Shown here piece after piece: positions 45,528 through 55,001 of a stretch of 64,000 nt of DNA; the stretch's first letter is position 1; each line of letters starts with the position of its first letter. This DNA comes from Pseudomonas sp. GM74 (lineage in GTDB: Bacteria > Pseudomonadota > Gammaproteobacteria > Pseudomonadales > Pseudomonadaceae). The DNA lies in assembly GCF_000282455.1 (NCBI RefSeq), contig NZ_AKJG01000037.1, forward strand, positions 1 to 64,000. The letters are read 5' to 3'. Both the position numbers and the translations under genes were made by a program. The notes under the pieces are model-generated. The model saw only the letters and a program-made list of their open reading frames with translations. It ran no database searches and was not told the DNA's origin.

Positions 45528-46823
45528 ATGAAGACTCTACCCGCGCCTCTGCTCGCCAAAATTTCCTGGCGACTACTCCCGTTTCTCCTGCTGATGTACA
45601 TCATGGCCTTCCTCGACCGCGCCAACGTCGGGTTCGCCAAGCAAGCCTTTCAAGCCGACACCAACATCAGCGATGCCGCCTTCGCCTTCGGCGCCGGGGT
45701 GTTCTTCGTGGGCTACGCGTTGCTTGAAGTGCCGAGCAACCTGATTCTGCACCGCGTCGGCGCCCGCCTGTGGATGTGCCGGATCATGGTCACCTGGGGC
45801 CTGGTCTCCGCCGCCATGGTCTTCGCCCACACAGAAACCAGCTTCTACATCCTGCGCTTCCTGCTGGGCGTGGCCGAAGCTGGCTTCTTCCCCGGCGTGA
45901 TCCTTTACCTCACGTACTGGTTCCCCAGCGCCGTGCGCGGCAAGGCCATGGGTTTCTTCTATTTCGGTGCGCCGCTGGCATTCATCTTCGGCAGCCCGTT
46001 GTCCGGCCTGCTGCTGGAACTGGACGGCTTCGCCGGCTTCCACGGCTGGCAGTGGCTGTTTGCCGTTGAAGGCCTGATGGCGACGGCGGTGGGCATCTGG
46101 GCCTACTGGTACCTGGACAACCGCCCGGCCGACGCCAAGTGGCTGACCGTCGAGGAACGCCAGCAAGTGCAGACCCTGCTCGATCAGGAAGACAGCCATA
46201 AACAGAACCACGGCCGCAGCCTGCTCAACGTCATTTGCCAACCCCCGGTGCTGTACCTGTGCCTGATCTACCTGTTGATCCAGGCCAGCGTCTACGGCGT
46301 GGTGTTTTACCTGCCAAGCCAGGTCGGCGGACTGCTGGGGACCAAGGTCGGGTTGATGGTCGGCCTGGTCACGGCGATTCCATGGATTTGCGCCTTGATC
46401 GCCGCCTACCTGATCCCCGGCTACAGCGACCGCACCGGCGAACGTCGCCGCACCGCGTGCCTTACCTTGCTGATGGCCGCCGCCGGGATCGCCTGCTCGG
46501 TGACCTTCAGCAACCCGCTGCTGGGGATCATCGCCCTGTGTTTTGCCGCCTCCGGCTTCATCGCCGTGCAGCCGGTGTTCTGGACCTTCCCCTCCAGCTA
46601 CCTCGCCGGCAGCGCCGCCGCGGCCGGGATCGCCCTGATCAACTCGTTCGGCGCCCTCGGCGGCTTCATTGCCCCAATCCTGAAGAACTGGGCCGAAGGC
46701 GCTTTCCATTCACCGGCAGCAGGCTTGTACGTGCTGGCCGTTACCACCGTCATTGCCGCGTTGCTGGTGCTGGGCGTACGCGCGCCCGGCCATGAAGCCT
46801 CGAACAAACCGGCCACCGTTTAA
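45528..46823 (+). CDS. MFS transporter, probable L-rhamnonate/sugar-acid symporter
   Basis: 431 aa from ATG 45528 (AAGGAA 7 nt upstream). Twelve hydrophobic segments and the ACS-family pattern (YIMAFLDRANVGFAKQAFQAD, YALLEVPSNLILHRVGARLW, GVAEAGFFPGVILYLTYWF) are visible. This anion:cation symporter family imports hexuronates, galactonate, glucarate and similar acids with protons. As the first gene of the rhmD-aldolase-aldA operon it most likely imports L-rhamnonate. Confidence 0.9.
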   Translation: MKTLPAPLLAKISWRLLPFLLLMYIMAFLDRANVGFAKQAFQADTNISDAAFAFGAGVFFVGYALLEVPSNLILHRVGARLWMCRIMVTWGLVSAAMVFAHTETSFYILRFLLGVAEAGFFPGVILYLTYWFPSAVRGKAMGFFYFGAPLAFIFGSPLSGLLLELDGFAGFHGWQWLFAVEGLMATAVGIWAYWYLDNRPADAKWLTVEERQQVQTLLDQEDSHKQNHGRSLLNVICQPPVLYLCLIYLLIQASVYGVVFYLPSQVGGLLGTKVGLMVGLVTAIPWICALIAAYLIPGYSDRTGERRRTACLTLLMAAAGIACSVTFSNPLLGIIALCFAASGFIAVQPVFWTFPSSYLAGSAAAAGIALINSFGALGGFIAPILKNWAEGAFHSPAAGLYVLAVTTVIAALLVLGVRAPGHEASNKPATV

Positions 46824-46855
46824 CCTGACCGCCGTTTAACAAAGGGAATCACACC

Positions 46856-48040
46856 ATGGGCATTCCAACCATCAAACACGTGCGCGCTTTCACGCTGCGA
46901 GGCGGCGGCGCGGATTATCACGACCAGGCCGACGGCCACTGGATCGACGATCACATTGCCACGCCGATGAGCAAATACCCCGAGTACCGCCAGAGCCGCC
47001 GCACCTTCGGCATCAATGTACTCGGCACCCTGGTGGTGGAGATCGAGGCCAGCGACGGTACCGTCGGTTTTGCCGTGACCACTGGCGGCGAGCCTGCCGC
47101 CTACATCGTCGAGAAGCACCTGGCGCGCTTCCTCGAAGGCGCCCGGGTCACCGACATCGAAAAAATCTGGGACCAGATGTACCAGTCGACCCTGTATTAC
47201 GGGCGCAAGGGCATCGTCATCAACACGATCTCCGGCGTCGACCTGGCGCTGTGGGACTTGCTCGGCAAGATCCGCCAGGAACCCGTACATCAGCTCCTCG
47301 GCGGTGCGGTGCGCGACGAATTGCAGTTCTACGCCACCGGCGCCCGTCCGGACCTGGCGCAGAAAATGGGCTTCATCGGCGGCAAGATGCCGCTGCACCA
47401 CGGTCCGGCCGAAGGCGAGGAAGGCCTGCGCAAGAACCTCGAAGAACTGGCGACCATGCGCGAGCGTGTCGGCCCGGACTTCTGGCTGATGCTCGATTGC
47501 TGGATGAGCCTGGACCTCAACTACGCCACCAGACTGGCGGTTGGCGCCCACGAGCATGGCTTGAAGTGGATTGAAGAAGCCCTGCCGCCGGACGATTACT
47601 GGGGCTACGCCGCCCTGCGCAACAATGTGCCCAAGGGCATGCTGGTGACCACCGGCGAACATGAAGCCACACGCTGGGGCTTCCGCATGCTGCTGGAGAT
47701 GGGCTGCTGCGACATCATCCAGCCGGATGTCGGCTGGTGCGGCGGGATCACTGAACTGGTGAAGATCTCGGCCCTGGCCGACGCTCACAACGCGCTGGTC
47801 ATCCCCCACGGCTCTTCGGTGTACAGCTACCACTTCGTCGCCACCCGGCATAACAGCCCGTTCGCCGAGTTCCTGATGATGGCGCCGAAGGCTGACGAAG
47901 TAGTGCCGATGTTCCACCCGCAATTGCTCGGCGAACCGGTGCCGGTCAATGGCCGCATGCGTCTGTCCGCGCTCGACCAGCCAGGTTTCGGCGTGACCCT
48001 CAACCCGGAATGCCAACTGCATCGGCCGTATAACCGCTGA
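46856..48040 (+). CDS. rhmD: L-rhamnonate dehydratase
   Basis: 394 aa enolase-superfamily enzyme. The N-terminal cap contains [20 protein letters not shown] and [14 protein letters not shown], nearly as in E. coli YfaW. The barrel has [36 protein letters not shown] and [11 protein letters not shown] with the metal-binding and catalytic His/Asp/Glu residues. It dehydrates L-rhamnonate to 2-keto-3-deoxy-L-rhamnonate. It lies 32 bp after the MFS gene and 14 bp before the aldolase gene. Confidence 0.95.
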   Translation: MGIPTIKHVRAFTLRGGGADYHDQADGHWIDDHIATPMSKYPEYRQSRRTFGINVLGTLVVEIEASDGTVGFAVTTGGEPAAYIVEKHLARFLEGARVTDIEKIWDQMYQSTLYYGRKGIVINTISGVDLALWDLLGKIRQEPVHQLLGGAVRDELQFYATGARPDLAQKMGFIGGKMPLHHGPAEGEEGLRKNLEELATMRERVGPDFWLMLDCWMSLDLNYATRLAVGAHEHGLKWIEEALPPDDYWGYAALRNNVPKGMLVTTGEHEATRWGFRMLLEMGCCDIIQPDVGWCGGITELVKISALADAHNALVIPHGSSVYSYHFVATRHNSPFAEFLMMAPKADEVVPMFHPQLLGEPVPVNGRMRLSALDQPGFGVTLNPECQLHRPYNR

Positions 48041-48054
48041 GAAAGGAGCTCGTG

Positions 48055-48855
48055 ATGAACATGCCGCACAACGCGTTCAAGGCCGCACTGAACAACAGCG
48101 AAACCCGGTACGGCATCTGGGCCGGGTTCGCCACCGGCTACGCCGCCGAGATCGTCGCCACCACCGGTTACGACTGGATGCTGATCGATGGCGAGCACGC
48201 GCCCAACACTGTGCCCGGTGTACTCGCCCAGTTGCAGGCCGTGACGCCTTACTCGACCGCGCCTGTGGTGCGCGCGGTGAATGGCGATGCCAACCTGATC
48301 AAACAATTGCTGGATATCGGCGCGCAGACGCTGATGATCCCGATGGTCGAAACCGCTGAGCAGGCACAGGCACTGGTGCGCGCCATGCGCTACCCGCCCC
48401 ACGGCATTCGCGGGGTCGGCGGCGGCCTGACCAGGGCCACGCGCTGGGACGGCGTGCCGGATTACCTGAATACCGCCCACGAACAACTGTGCCTGATCGT
48501 GCAGGTGGAATCGCGCACCGGCGTGGAAAACGTCGCCGCGATTGCCGCCGTCGAGGGCGTGGATGCGGTGTTCATCGGGCCGGCGGATTTGTCGATCGGC
48601 CTGGGTCATGCCGGCAACCCCGGCCACCCGGAAGTCCAGGAACGGATTCAACACGCCGTGAACGCCACGCTGGCGGCCGGCAAGGCCTGCGGGATTCTAG
48701 CGCCCAACGAAGAAGACGCCCGCCGCTACCAGCGCTGGGGCTGCCAGTTCATTGCAGTGGCCATCGACATCAGCCTGCTGCGCCAAGGCGCCATGGCCAC
48801 CCTCGCCCGCTATCGCGAACCTGCCACCACTCAAGCGCCGTCACGTACTTACTGA
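48055..48855 (+). CDS. rhmA: 2-keto-3-deoxy-L-rhamnonate aldolase (HpcH/HpaI family)
   Basis: 266 aa class II aldolase. ATG 48055 has AAGGAG 6 nt upstream. Motifs: YGIWAGFATGYAAEIVATTG, DGEHAPN, MIPMVETAEQA, GIRGVGGG, GVDAVFIGPADLSIGLGH (metal-binding Glu/Asp and catalytic His/Arg). It splits 2-keto-3-deoxy-L-rhamnonate to pyruvate and L-lactaldehyde. Specificity is assigned from the adjacent rhmD; HpaI itself acts on a different substrate but shares the fold. Confidence 0.92.
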   Translation: MNMPHNAFKAALNNSETRYGIWAGFATGYAAEIVATTGYDWMLIDGEHAPNTVPGVLAQLQAVTPYSTAPVVRAVNGDANLIKQLLDIGAQTLMIPMVETAEQAQALVRAMRYPPHGIRGVGGGLTRATRWDGVPDYLNTAHEQLCLIVQVESRTGVENVAAIAAVEGVDAVFIGPADLSIGLGHAGNPGHPEVQERIQHAVNATLAAGKACGILAPNEEDARRYQRWGCQFIAVAIDISLLRQGAMATLARYREPATTQAPSRTY

Positions 48856-48874
48856 TCTGCCAAGGAGTCGCACC

Positions 48875-50308
48875 ATGTCATCCGTGCCTGTTTACGAAAA
48901 CTTCATCGACGGCCAGTTCGTGGCCAGCGCTGCCCACCTCGATGTGATCAACCCGGCCACCGGTGCCGTGCTGTCGAAAGTCCCGGCCTCGACAGCCGAA
49001 GACGTCGACCGCGCCCTCGCTGCCGCCCGTGCCGCGCAGAAAGACTGGGCGCGCAAACCGGCGAATGACCGCGCCGGCTACTTGCGCCGGATCGCCGCGA
49101 AACTGCGGGAAAACGTCTCGCACCTGGCGCGCACCATCACCCTGGAGCAAGGCAAGATCAGCGGACTGGCGGAAGTCGAAGTCAATTTCACTGCCGACTA
49201 CCTCGACTACATGGCCGAATGGGCCCGGCGCATCGAAGGTGAAATCATCACCAGCGACCGCCAGAACGAAAACATCTTCCTGTTGCGCAAACCCTTGGGC
49301 GTGGTGGCCGGGATCCTGCCGTGGAATTTCCCGTTCTTCCTGATCGCCCGGAAAATGGCCCCGGCCCTGCTGACCGGCAACACCATCGTCATCAAGCCCA
49401 GCGAAGAAACCCCGAACAACTGCTTCGAATTTGCCCGGCTGGTCGCCGAAACCGACCTGCCGCCCGGCGTGTTCAACGTGGTCTGCGGTGACGGCCGAGT
49501 CGGCGCGGCACTGACCGCGCACAAGGGCGTGGACATGATCAGCTTCACCGGCAGTGTCGACACAGGCTCACGAATCATGGCCGCCGCCGCGCCGAACATC
49601 ACCAAGCTCAACCTGGAACTGGGCGGCAAGGCACCGGCCATTGTGCTGGCGGATGCAGACCTCGACCTGGCGGTCAGGGCGATCCGCGATTCGCGGATCA
49701 TCAACAGCGGCCAGGTGTGCAATTGCGCCGAGCGGGTATATGTCGAGCGCAAGGTGGCGGATCAGTTCATCGAACGTATCGCGGCGGCCATGAGCGCAAC
49801 ACGCTATGGCGACCCGATTGCCCAGCCCGACGTGGAGATGGGCCCGCTGATCAACCGCCAGGGGCTGGACAGCGTCAACCGCAAAGTCCGCACCGCGCTG
49901 AGCCAGGGCGCAAGCCTGATCAGCGGCGGGCAGATGGCCGACCTGCCGAATGGCTTCCACTTCCAGCCCACTGTTTTAGCCGGTTGTCGCGCGGACATGG
50001 AGATCATGCGCGAAGAGATATTCGGGCCGGTGCTGCCGATCCAGATAATCGACGACCTGGACGAAGCCATCGCCCTGGCCAACGACTGTGACTATGGCCT
50101 GACTTCGTCGATCTACACCCGTGACCTGAGCAAAACCCTGCAGGCGATGCGTGAGCTGGATTTTGGCGAAACCTACGTCAACCGCGAGAACTTCGAAGCC
50201 ATGCAAGGTTTCCATGCCGGTGTGCGCAAGTCCGGCATCGGCGGCGCGGATGGCAAGCATGGGCTGTACGAATACACCCATACCCACGCGGTGTATCTGC
50301 AAGGCTGA
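48875..50308 (+). CDS. aldA: Lactaldehyde dehydrogenase
   Basis: 477 aa ALDH from ATG 48875 (AAGGAG 8 nt upstream); an earlier in-frame start lies inside the aldolase gene. Visible are the Asn of ILPWNFPFFLIARKMAPAL, the glycine motif SFTGSVDTGSRIM, the catalytic Glu in NLELGGKAP and the Cys in SGQVCNCAERVYVE. It oxidises L-lactaldehyde to L-lactate with NAD. It closes the rhamnonate pathway operon. Confidence 0.93.
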   Translation: MSSVPVYENFIDGQFVASAAHLDVINPATGAVLSKVPASTAEDVDRALAAARAAQKDWARKPANDRAGYLRRIAAKLRENVSHLARTITLEQGKISGLAEVEVNFTADYLDYMAEWARRIEGEIITSDRQNENIFLLRKPLGVVAGILPWNFPFFLIARKMAPALLTGNTIVIKPSEETPNNCFEFARLVAETDLPPGVFNVVCGDGRVGAALTAHKGVDMISFTGSVDTGSRIMAAAAPNITKLNLELGGKAPAIVLADADLDLAVRAIRDSRIINSGQVCNCAERVYVERKVADQFIERIAAAMSATRYGDPIAQPDVEMGPLINRQGLDSVNRKVRTALSQGASLISGGQMADLPNGFHFQPTVLAGCRADMEIMREEIFGPVLPIQIIDDLDEAIALANDCDYGLTSSIYTRDLSKTLQAMRELDFGETYVNRENFEAMQGFHAGVRKSGIGGADGKHGLYEYTHTHAVYLQG

Positions 50309-50384
50309 GTCACGCACTTTCTGTGAAGGGCGGGCGCCTGTGCCGTTGCTCAGGCGCCTGCCCCATCACCCTGACATGCACATC

Positions 50385-51167
50385 TCATCGGCATTTCCCC
50401 GGACGTAGCAACGGGCAGGTCGAGCAGTATTCAGCGGGTTCGGTGGCCAGGTAATAGAAGCAACAGGTTCGGCGAAAGCGAATGCTGCGTTGCCCATCGT
50501 CCACCAGCGTCGGCGGTCGGCGGAAATGGCTCAGCGGGTTGTAATCGAGACCGAACAACGCAGGTTCGGCTTGTGTCAGCAGCCAATTGAAATCCGCTTC
50601 ACAGCGCCCGCGCACTGACGGGTCGTCGATTTTCGCCATGCGTTTTTCATACAGCGAGTAAACACGTACGGCCGTATTTTCCCAGAGGATGCGCCGGGAA
50701 ACACCGGTGACACGGTTGAAGGTGTGCCACAACGGTTGCAGCAGTCCCGCGAACAGTCCCCGCACCAGGGCCTCCCGCCAGGCCTCGCGCTCATGGGTCC
50801 CATAGGTCAGCGGCAGACCGTGATGCAGGGGCATCGACGACGTCCACTGCCCATCATCGTGGCCGTATTCAATCAGCGTGTTGTCGAGCGTCAACAACAG
50901 CCCCTTGTCATACACCGACATCGCATACAAACAAGCGCCGGTCGCCAGAAACGACAGGCGCTTGCCCAGCAGCGAGGCGGTAATCGCCCGGGTCGGCGAG
51001 CCGATCACCGGGCCCAGGGTGTCCAGCAGTTGCTCGCACACGTCCTCCTGCAACAAGTCCCGGGCCTTCAGCGAACGCAACGGGTCGCGCTCGTCGCCGT
51101 CCTTGAGCCGCAAGCCGCCGGACAACACCGTCCACTGCGACGCGGTGAAATGACGTGCCAGACTCAT
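50385..51167 (-). CDS. FhuF-like siderophore-iron reductase
   Basis: 260 aa from ATG 51167, overlapping the ATPase stop (ATGA). The C-terminus [24 protein letters not shown] holds the CC-x(n)-CxxC cluster that binds the unusual [2Fe-2S] centre of FhuF. Cytoplasmic FhuF proteins reduce Fe(III) in imported hydroxamate siderophores to release the iron. As the last gene of the iron operon it points to a hydroxamate-type substrate. Confidence 0.88.
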   Translation of the reverse strand: MSLARHFTASQWTVLSGGLRLKDGDERDPLRSLKARDLLQEDVCEQLLDTLGPVIGSPTRAITASLLGKRLSFLATGACLYAMSVYDKGLLLTLDNTLIEYGHDDGQWTSSMPLHHGLPLTYGTHEREAWREALVRGLFAGLLQPLWHTFNRVTGVSRRILWENTAVRVYSLYEKRMAKIDDPSVRGRCEADFNWLLTQAEPALFGLDYNPLSHFRRPPTLVDDGQRSIRFRRTCCFYYLATEPAEYCSTCPLLRPGKCR

Positions 51168-51955
51168 TGCGGCAACTCCCGGCCAAACGGAATGCACAAC
51201 GGAGTCCCGAAGAACGGATCGGCAATGATCCGGCAATTGAGGTCGAATACGGTTTTGACCAAGGGTTCGGTCAACACCTCGTCGGGCCGCCCCTGGGCAA
51301 AGGCCGTCCGGTTGTGCACCGCGACCATGTGGTCGGCGTAACGACAGGCCAGGTTGAGGTCGTGCAGCACCATGATGATGGTCTTGTTTTCGAGCCGGTT
51401 GAGGTCGCGCAGCAGGTCCAGCACTTCGATCTGGTGCGCCAGGTCGAGAAACGTGGTGGGTTCGTCGAGCAGCACGATGCCGGTGTCCTGAGCCAGGGTC
51501 ATGGCGATCCACGCGCGCTGGCGCTGCCCGCCGGACAACGCGTCCACCGGTCGATCCGCCAGTGCCTGGAGGCTGGTTTGCGTCAGCGCACGGTTGACCA
51601 TGGCCTCATCTTCAGCCGACCACTGCTGCATCCAGCTCTGATACGGATAACGCCCCAGCGCCACCAACTGCCGCACGGTGATGCCCTCCGGCGCACTGGG
51701 GGTCTGAGGCAAAATGGCCAACTCCCTGGCCACAGTGGCCGTGGGCTTTTGCTGGATATCCACACCGTTGAGAATCACCGAGCCCTGCTGCGGCTTCAGC
51801 AGTCGGGCGAAGGATTTGAGCAAGGTGCTTTTGCCGCAGCCGTTGCTGCCGATCAGTACCGAAATCTTGCCCTGGGGCAGTTGCATGTCCAGCGCGTCAA
51901 TAATGACCTGGCGCTGGTAACTCAGGGTCAGGCCGCGACTTGCAATCGACGTCAT
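51164..51955 (-). CDS. Iron-siderophore ABC transporter ATP-binding protein
   Basis: 263 aa FecE/FhuC-type ATPase. Walker [15 protein letters not shown]-loop [10 protein letters not shown], signature [18 protein letters not shown], Walker [13 protein letters not shown] and the H-loop [16 protein letters not shown] are all intact. It drives the two FecCD permeases encoded directly upstream and is followed by the FhuF-like reductase with a 4-bp overlap. Confidence 0.95.
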   Translation of the reverse strand: MTSIASRGLTLSYQRQVIIDALDMQLPQGKISVLIGSNGCGKSTLLKSFARLLKPQQGSVILNGVDIQQKPTATVARELAILPQTPSAPEGITVRQLVALGRYPYQSWMQQWSAEDEAMVNRALTQTSLQALADRPVDALSGGQRQRAWIAMTLAQDTGIVLLDEPTTFLDLAHQIEVLDLLRDLNRLENKTIIMVLHDLNLACRYADHMVAVHNRTAFAQGRPDEVLTEPLVKTVFDLNCRIIADPFFGTPLCIPFGRELPQ

Positions 51956-51967
51956 ACGTTGAATTCC

Positions 51968-52999
51968 TTAATGACGCTGTTTAATCAACAAATAGAGAAA
52001 AAAGGGTGTGCCCAGTACGGCGACAAAAATCCCGGCCGGCAGATCCAGCGGCAAAAACAGCACACGCCCGACAAGGTCGGCCAGCACCACGAGGTTTGCC
52101 CCGACCAACAACGCCATCACCGCCTGACCGCCGAACCCCGGGGCTACCAGGCGCTTGGCAATGTGCGGCGCAATCAGCCCGACAAACGCGATCGCCCCGC
52201 CCCAGGCAATCGCTGCTCCGGCCAATGCCACACTTACCAGCAACAAACCGGCGCGCAGCCACTGCACGCGAACGCCGATGCCTTGGGCCAGAGAGTCATC
52301 CAGTTGTTGCACCCTCACCTGCCGGGCAAACAGCACCAGCAGCGGGCAGATACCCAACAACCAGCGCCCCAGCGCCAGCGGTTCCGGCCAACTGGCGCCG
52401 TACACGCTGCCGGTCAGCCAGACATAAGCCGACAGGGTCGTGGTCAGCGGACTGAAGACCAGGATGAAGGTGGTCGCGGCGGTCAACATCGCGCTGATGC
52501 CGACCCCGATCAACACCAGGCGCAGCGGTGAAGCCCCCTGCTTCCAGGCCAGCAGATAGATCGCCAATGCCGCCAGCGCCGCACCGGACATCGCCGCCAG
52601 CGGCAGATATTGTTGGCCCAGTGCCACGGAGAAAAACGACAGATACAGCACGGCCGCCGCACTGGCGCCGCTGGTGATACCCAGCAGATCAGGTGAAGCC
52701 AGCGGGTTGCGGATGATGCTTTGCAGAATCAGACCCGACACCGACAACGCCGCCCCGACCAACGCCGCCAGGAGCATGCGCGGCAAGCGCAGTTGCTCGA
52801 CGATGAACGTCAGGCTGGCATCCTGGCTCGACAGCAAAATCCGCAGCACCTGCGACGGCGACAGCATGACTTTGCCCAGCGACAGTGAGCCAAGCATGAT
52901 CAGCGCCGTCACCATCAACGCCACCAGCAACCGCCACAACGTGGTGACATTGATCCGCCGGGAAAAGCCGCTACGGCGCCAGGTCAGGACCTTATCCAT
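51968..52999 (-). CDS. Iron-siderophore ABC transporter permease (FecCD family)
   Basis: 343 aa from ATG 52999 (GGAGG 5 nt upstream); a start 12 bp earlier is also in frame. About nine to ten transmembrane helices and the FecCD motifs [31 protein letters not shown] and [20 protein letters not shown] are visible. It overlaps the preceding permease by 8 bp. The two permeases form the heterodimeric channel. Confidence 0.94.
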   Translation of the reverse strand: MDKVLTWRRSGFSRRINVTTLWRLLVALMVTALIMLGSLSLGKVMLSPSQVLRILLSSQDASLTFIVEQLRLPRMLLAALVGAALSVSGLILQSIIRNPLASPDLLGITSGASAAAVLYLSFFSVALGQQYLPLAAMSGAALAALAIYLLAWKQGASPLRLVLIGVGISAMLTAATTFILVFSPLTTTLSAYVWLTGSVYGASWPEPLALGRWLLGICPLLVLFARQVRVQQLDDSLAQGIGVRVQWLRAGLLLVSVALAGAAIAWGGAIAFVGLIAPHIAKRLVAPGFGGQAVMALLVGANLVVLADLVGRVLFLPLDLPAGIFVAVLGTPFFLYLLIKQRH

Positions 53000-53981
53000 A
53001 ACGACCTCCACGCCGGGCCAGCAGAATGAAGAACGGTGCGCCGAACAATGCCGTCATCACGCCCACCGGGACCTCCTGCGGCAGGATCAACACCCGCGAC
53101 AAGGTATCGGCCAGCAGCAGGACAATCGCGCCGAGTAGCGCACAGCCCGGCAGCAGCCAGCGATGATCGATGGACAGGCCCTTGCGCACCATGTGCGGCA
53201 CCAGCAGGCCGATAAACCCGATGCTGCCGGCCAATGCCACGGCGCTGCCCGCCAGACAGACCACCAGAACGCTCATCAGCAGCCGGATCAAACCGGTGCG
53301 CTGACCCAGGCCGGTGGCGATCTCCTCGCCTGCGTCAAGCACGTTGACCTGCCCCGCCAGCAACATCGCGCCGAACACCCCGAGCACGCCACAGATCAGC
53401 AGTGGCGCGGCGACCGACAGGCTGCGCTCGGTCAACGAGCCCGCCAGCCAGAACAGCACCGTGTCCAGCCCATCCTGATTGACCACCAGCAACGCCTGGC
53501 TGAACGCGGAGAACAAGGCAGCCATCGCCGCACCCGCCAACACAATGCGCAGCGGGCTGAGACTGCCCTGCCCCATGTTGCCGATCAGCCACACCAGACT
53601 GCCGGCCACGGCCGCGCCGATGAACGCGCTCCACAGCCAGGCATCCGGGGATGACAGGGAAAACAGCGAGGAGCACAGGATGATAAAAAAAGTCGCGCCG
53701 GCGTTGATCCCGAACAACCCGGGGGACGCCAGCGGATTGCGCGTCAGCGCCTGCATCAAGCCCCCCGCCACGGCCAGGCTCGCGCCCACGGCCATTGCCA
53801 TCAAGGTGCGCGACAGGCGCGTGGTGGTCACCAGCACGTGGCTGACGCTCAACGGATCGGGATGCACGAACGCGGCGGTAATGTGCGACAACGGAATCCA
53901 GGTGGCTCCGACCGCCAGGCTCAGCACGCCGCTGAGCAGCAACACGACGGCGGCACAGCACAACTTCAAACCATTGCTCAT
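52992..53981 (-). CDS. Iron-siderophore ABC transporter permease (FecCD family)
   Basis: 329 aa. The same family motifs as its partner are present: [27 protein letters not shown] and [19 protein letters not shown], near the two ends of the helical bundle. The ATG at 53981 overlaps the stop codon of the binding-protein gene, a tight operon junction. Confidence 0.94.
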   Translation of the reverse strand: MSNGLKLCCAAVVLLLSGVLSLAVGATWIPLSHITAAFVHPDPLSVSHVLVTTTRLSRTLMAMAVGASLAVAGGLMQALTRNPLASPGLFGINAGATFFIILCSSLFSLSSPDAWLWSAFIGAAVAGSLVWLIGNMGQGSLSPLRIVLAGAAMAALFSAFSQALLVVNQDGLDTVLFWLAGSLTERSLSVAAPLLICGVLGVFGAMLLAGQVNVLDAGEEIATGLGQRTGLIRLLMSVLVVCLAGSAVALAGSIGFIGLLVPHMVRKGLSIDHRWLLPGCALLGAIVLLLADTLSRVLILPQEVPVGVMTALFGAPFFILLARRGGRYG

Positions 53982-54922
53982 CAGGACACGTCCGCCGTGA
54001 CCAGCCGCGCAACGTCATCGAGCATCAGGTTCGCCCCGAGCATCCCGCCCGACAGGCTCCAGGCCACTCCGTCGACCCGCCACACCTGCCCCTGTTGCGG
54101 CGCACGCATTTGCTGCCACAGCGGATGCTGCACCAGGCTTTCATAGTTTCCCTGCACTGCCGGTTTCTCCGCGCGCAAGAAGACAAAGAAAATGTCGGCA
54201 TTGACCACCGCCAGACTCTCCTTGCTGGTGAGTTTGATCGATACCCCGCTCGCCGCCCGACTGGCCTCACTCCAGCCAAGCCCCAGCTCGGTGATCACCG
54301 AACCCGGAAAACTGGCCGGCAGATAACTGCGGATATGGTCCTCACGGACATCCAGAATCGACACCGTCGGCGGCCAGCGCCCGGAAAATTTCTGCTGCAG
54401 TTGCCCGCGCAGTTGTGCCGTGCGCAACTGCCAGCGGGCCAACACCTCGTCGGCGCGCTGCTGGCGGTGCAAGGCCAGGCCCATCAACGCCAGGGTCTTT
54501 TTGAACTCGAACACTTCCTCCAGCATCACCACCGGGGCGATCTGCTTGAGCAACGGCGCGATACGTTCATGGCGAAAGCGCGAGGCGATGATCACGTCCG
54601 GCTTGAGCAGCGCGATGTCCTCAAGGCTGGGCTGGGTTTCCAGCCCGACATGGGGTACCGGCTCCAGCGCCGAGCGCAGATAGCGATAGGTGGGCTTTTC
54701 ACTCCAGGAGTCGACGATGCCGCAGGGTGTGATGCCCAACGTCACGGCACTGTCCGTGGCCCCCTGAAACAGGGTGATCACCCGCAGCGGCGCGGCGTCG
54801 GCCCGGGCCCACGCCGACGGGGCAAACCTGAGTGCAAGCAGGCCCAGGGACAGGCGCAGCAGCGTGCGCCTGGAGGGCCTGTTGGGCTGTTCTTTCTTGG
54901 GCGGGTAAGTCAGGCCGGGCAT
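53981..54922 (-). CDS. Tat-type iron-siderophore binding protein
   Basis: 313 aa from ATG 54922. The N-terminus has a twin-arginine motif ([24 protein letters not shown]), so export of a folded protein is likely. The body is a FecB/FhuD-type clamshell binding protein ([44 protein letters not shown]). It delivers the ferric siderophore to the two permeases. Conspicuous 10-bp inverted repeats flank its start region. Confidence 0.9.
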   Translation of the reverse strand: MPGLTYPPKKEQPNRPSRRTLLRLSLGLLALRFAPSAWARADAAPLRVITLFQGATDSAVTLGITPCGIVDSWSEKPTYRYLRSALEPVPHVGLETQPSLEDIALLKPDVIIASRFRHERIAPLLKQIAPVVMLEEVFEFKKTLALMGLALHRQQRADEVLARWQLRTAQLRGQLQQKFSGRWPPTVSILDVREDHIRSYLPASFPGSVITELGLGWSEASRAASGVSIKLTSKESLAVVNADIFFVFLRAEKPAVQGNYESLVQHPLWQQMRAPQQGQVWRVDGVAWSLSGGMLGANLMLDDVARLVTADVS

Positions 54923-54937
54923 GCTCTCGTCCTCTGC

Positions 54938-55001
54938 AATCGATTCATGACACAACTCGGTAGCGCCCTTCCCTGTGGCGCAATCCACGGTTGAATCGAT
55001 T
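54938..55001. other. Long-range inverted repeat in the receptor-binding protein interval
   Basis: AATCGATTCA (54938-54947) and TGAATCGATT (54992-55001) are exact complements. Between them GCGCC...GGCGC could extend the fold. The structure spans the interval after the receptor stop codon and could act as a transcript-processing or stability element that sets different receptor and transporter levels. Confidence 0.55.
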
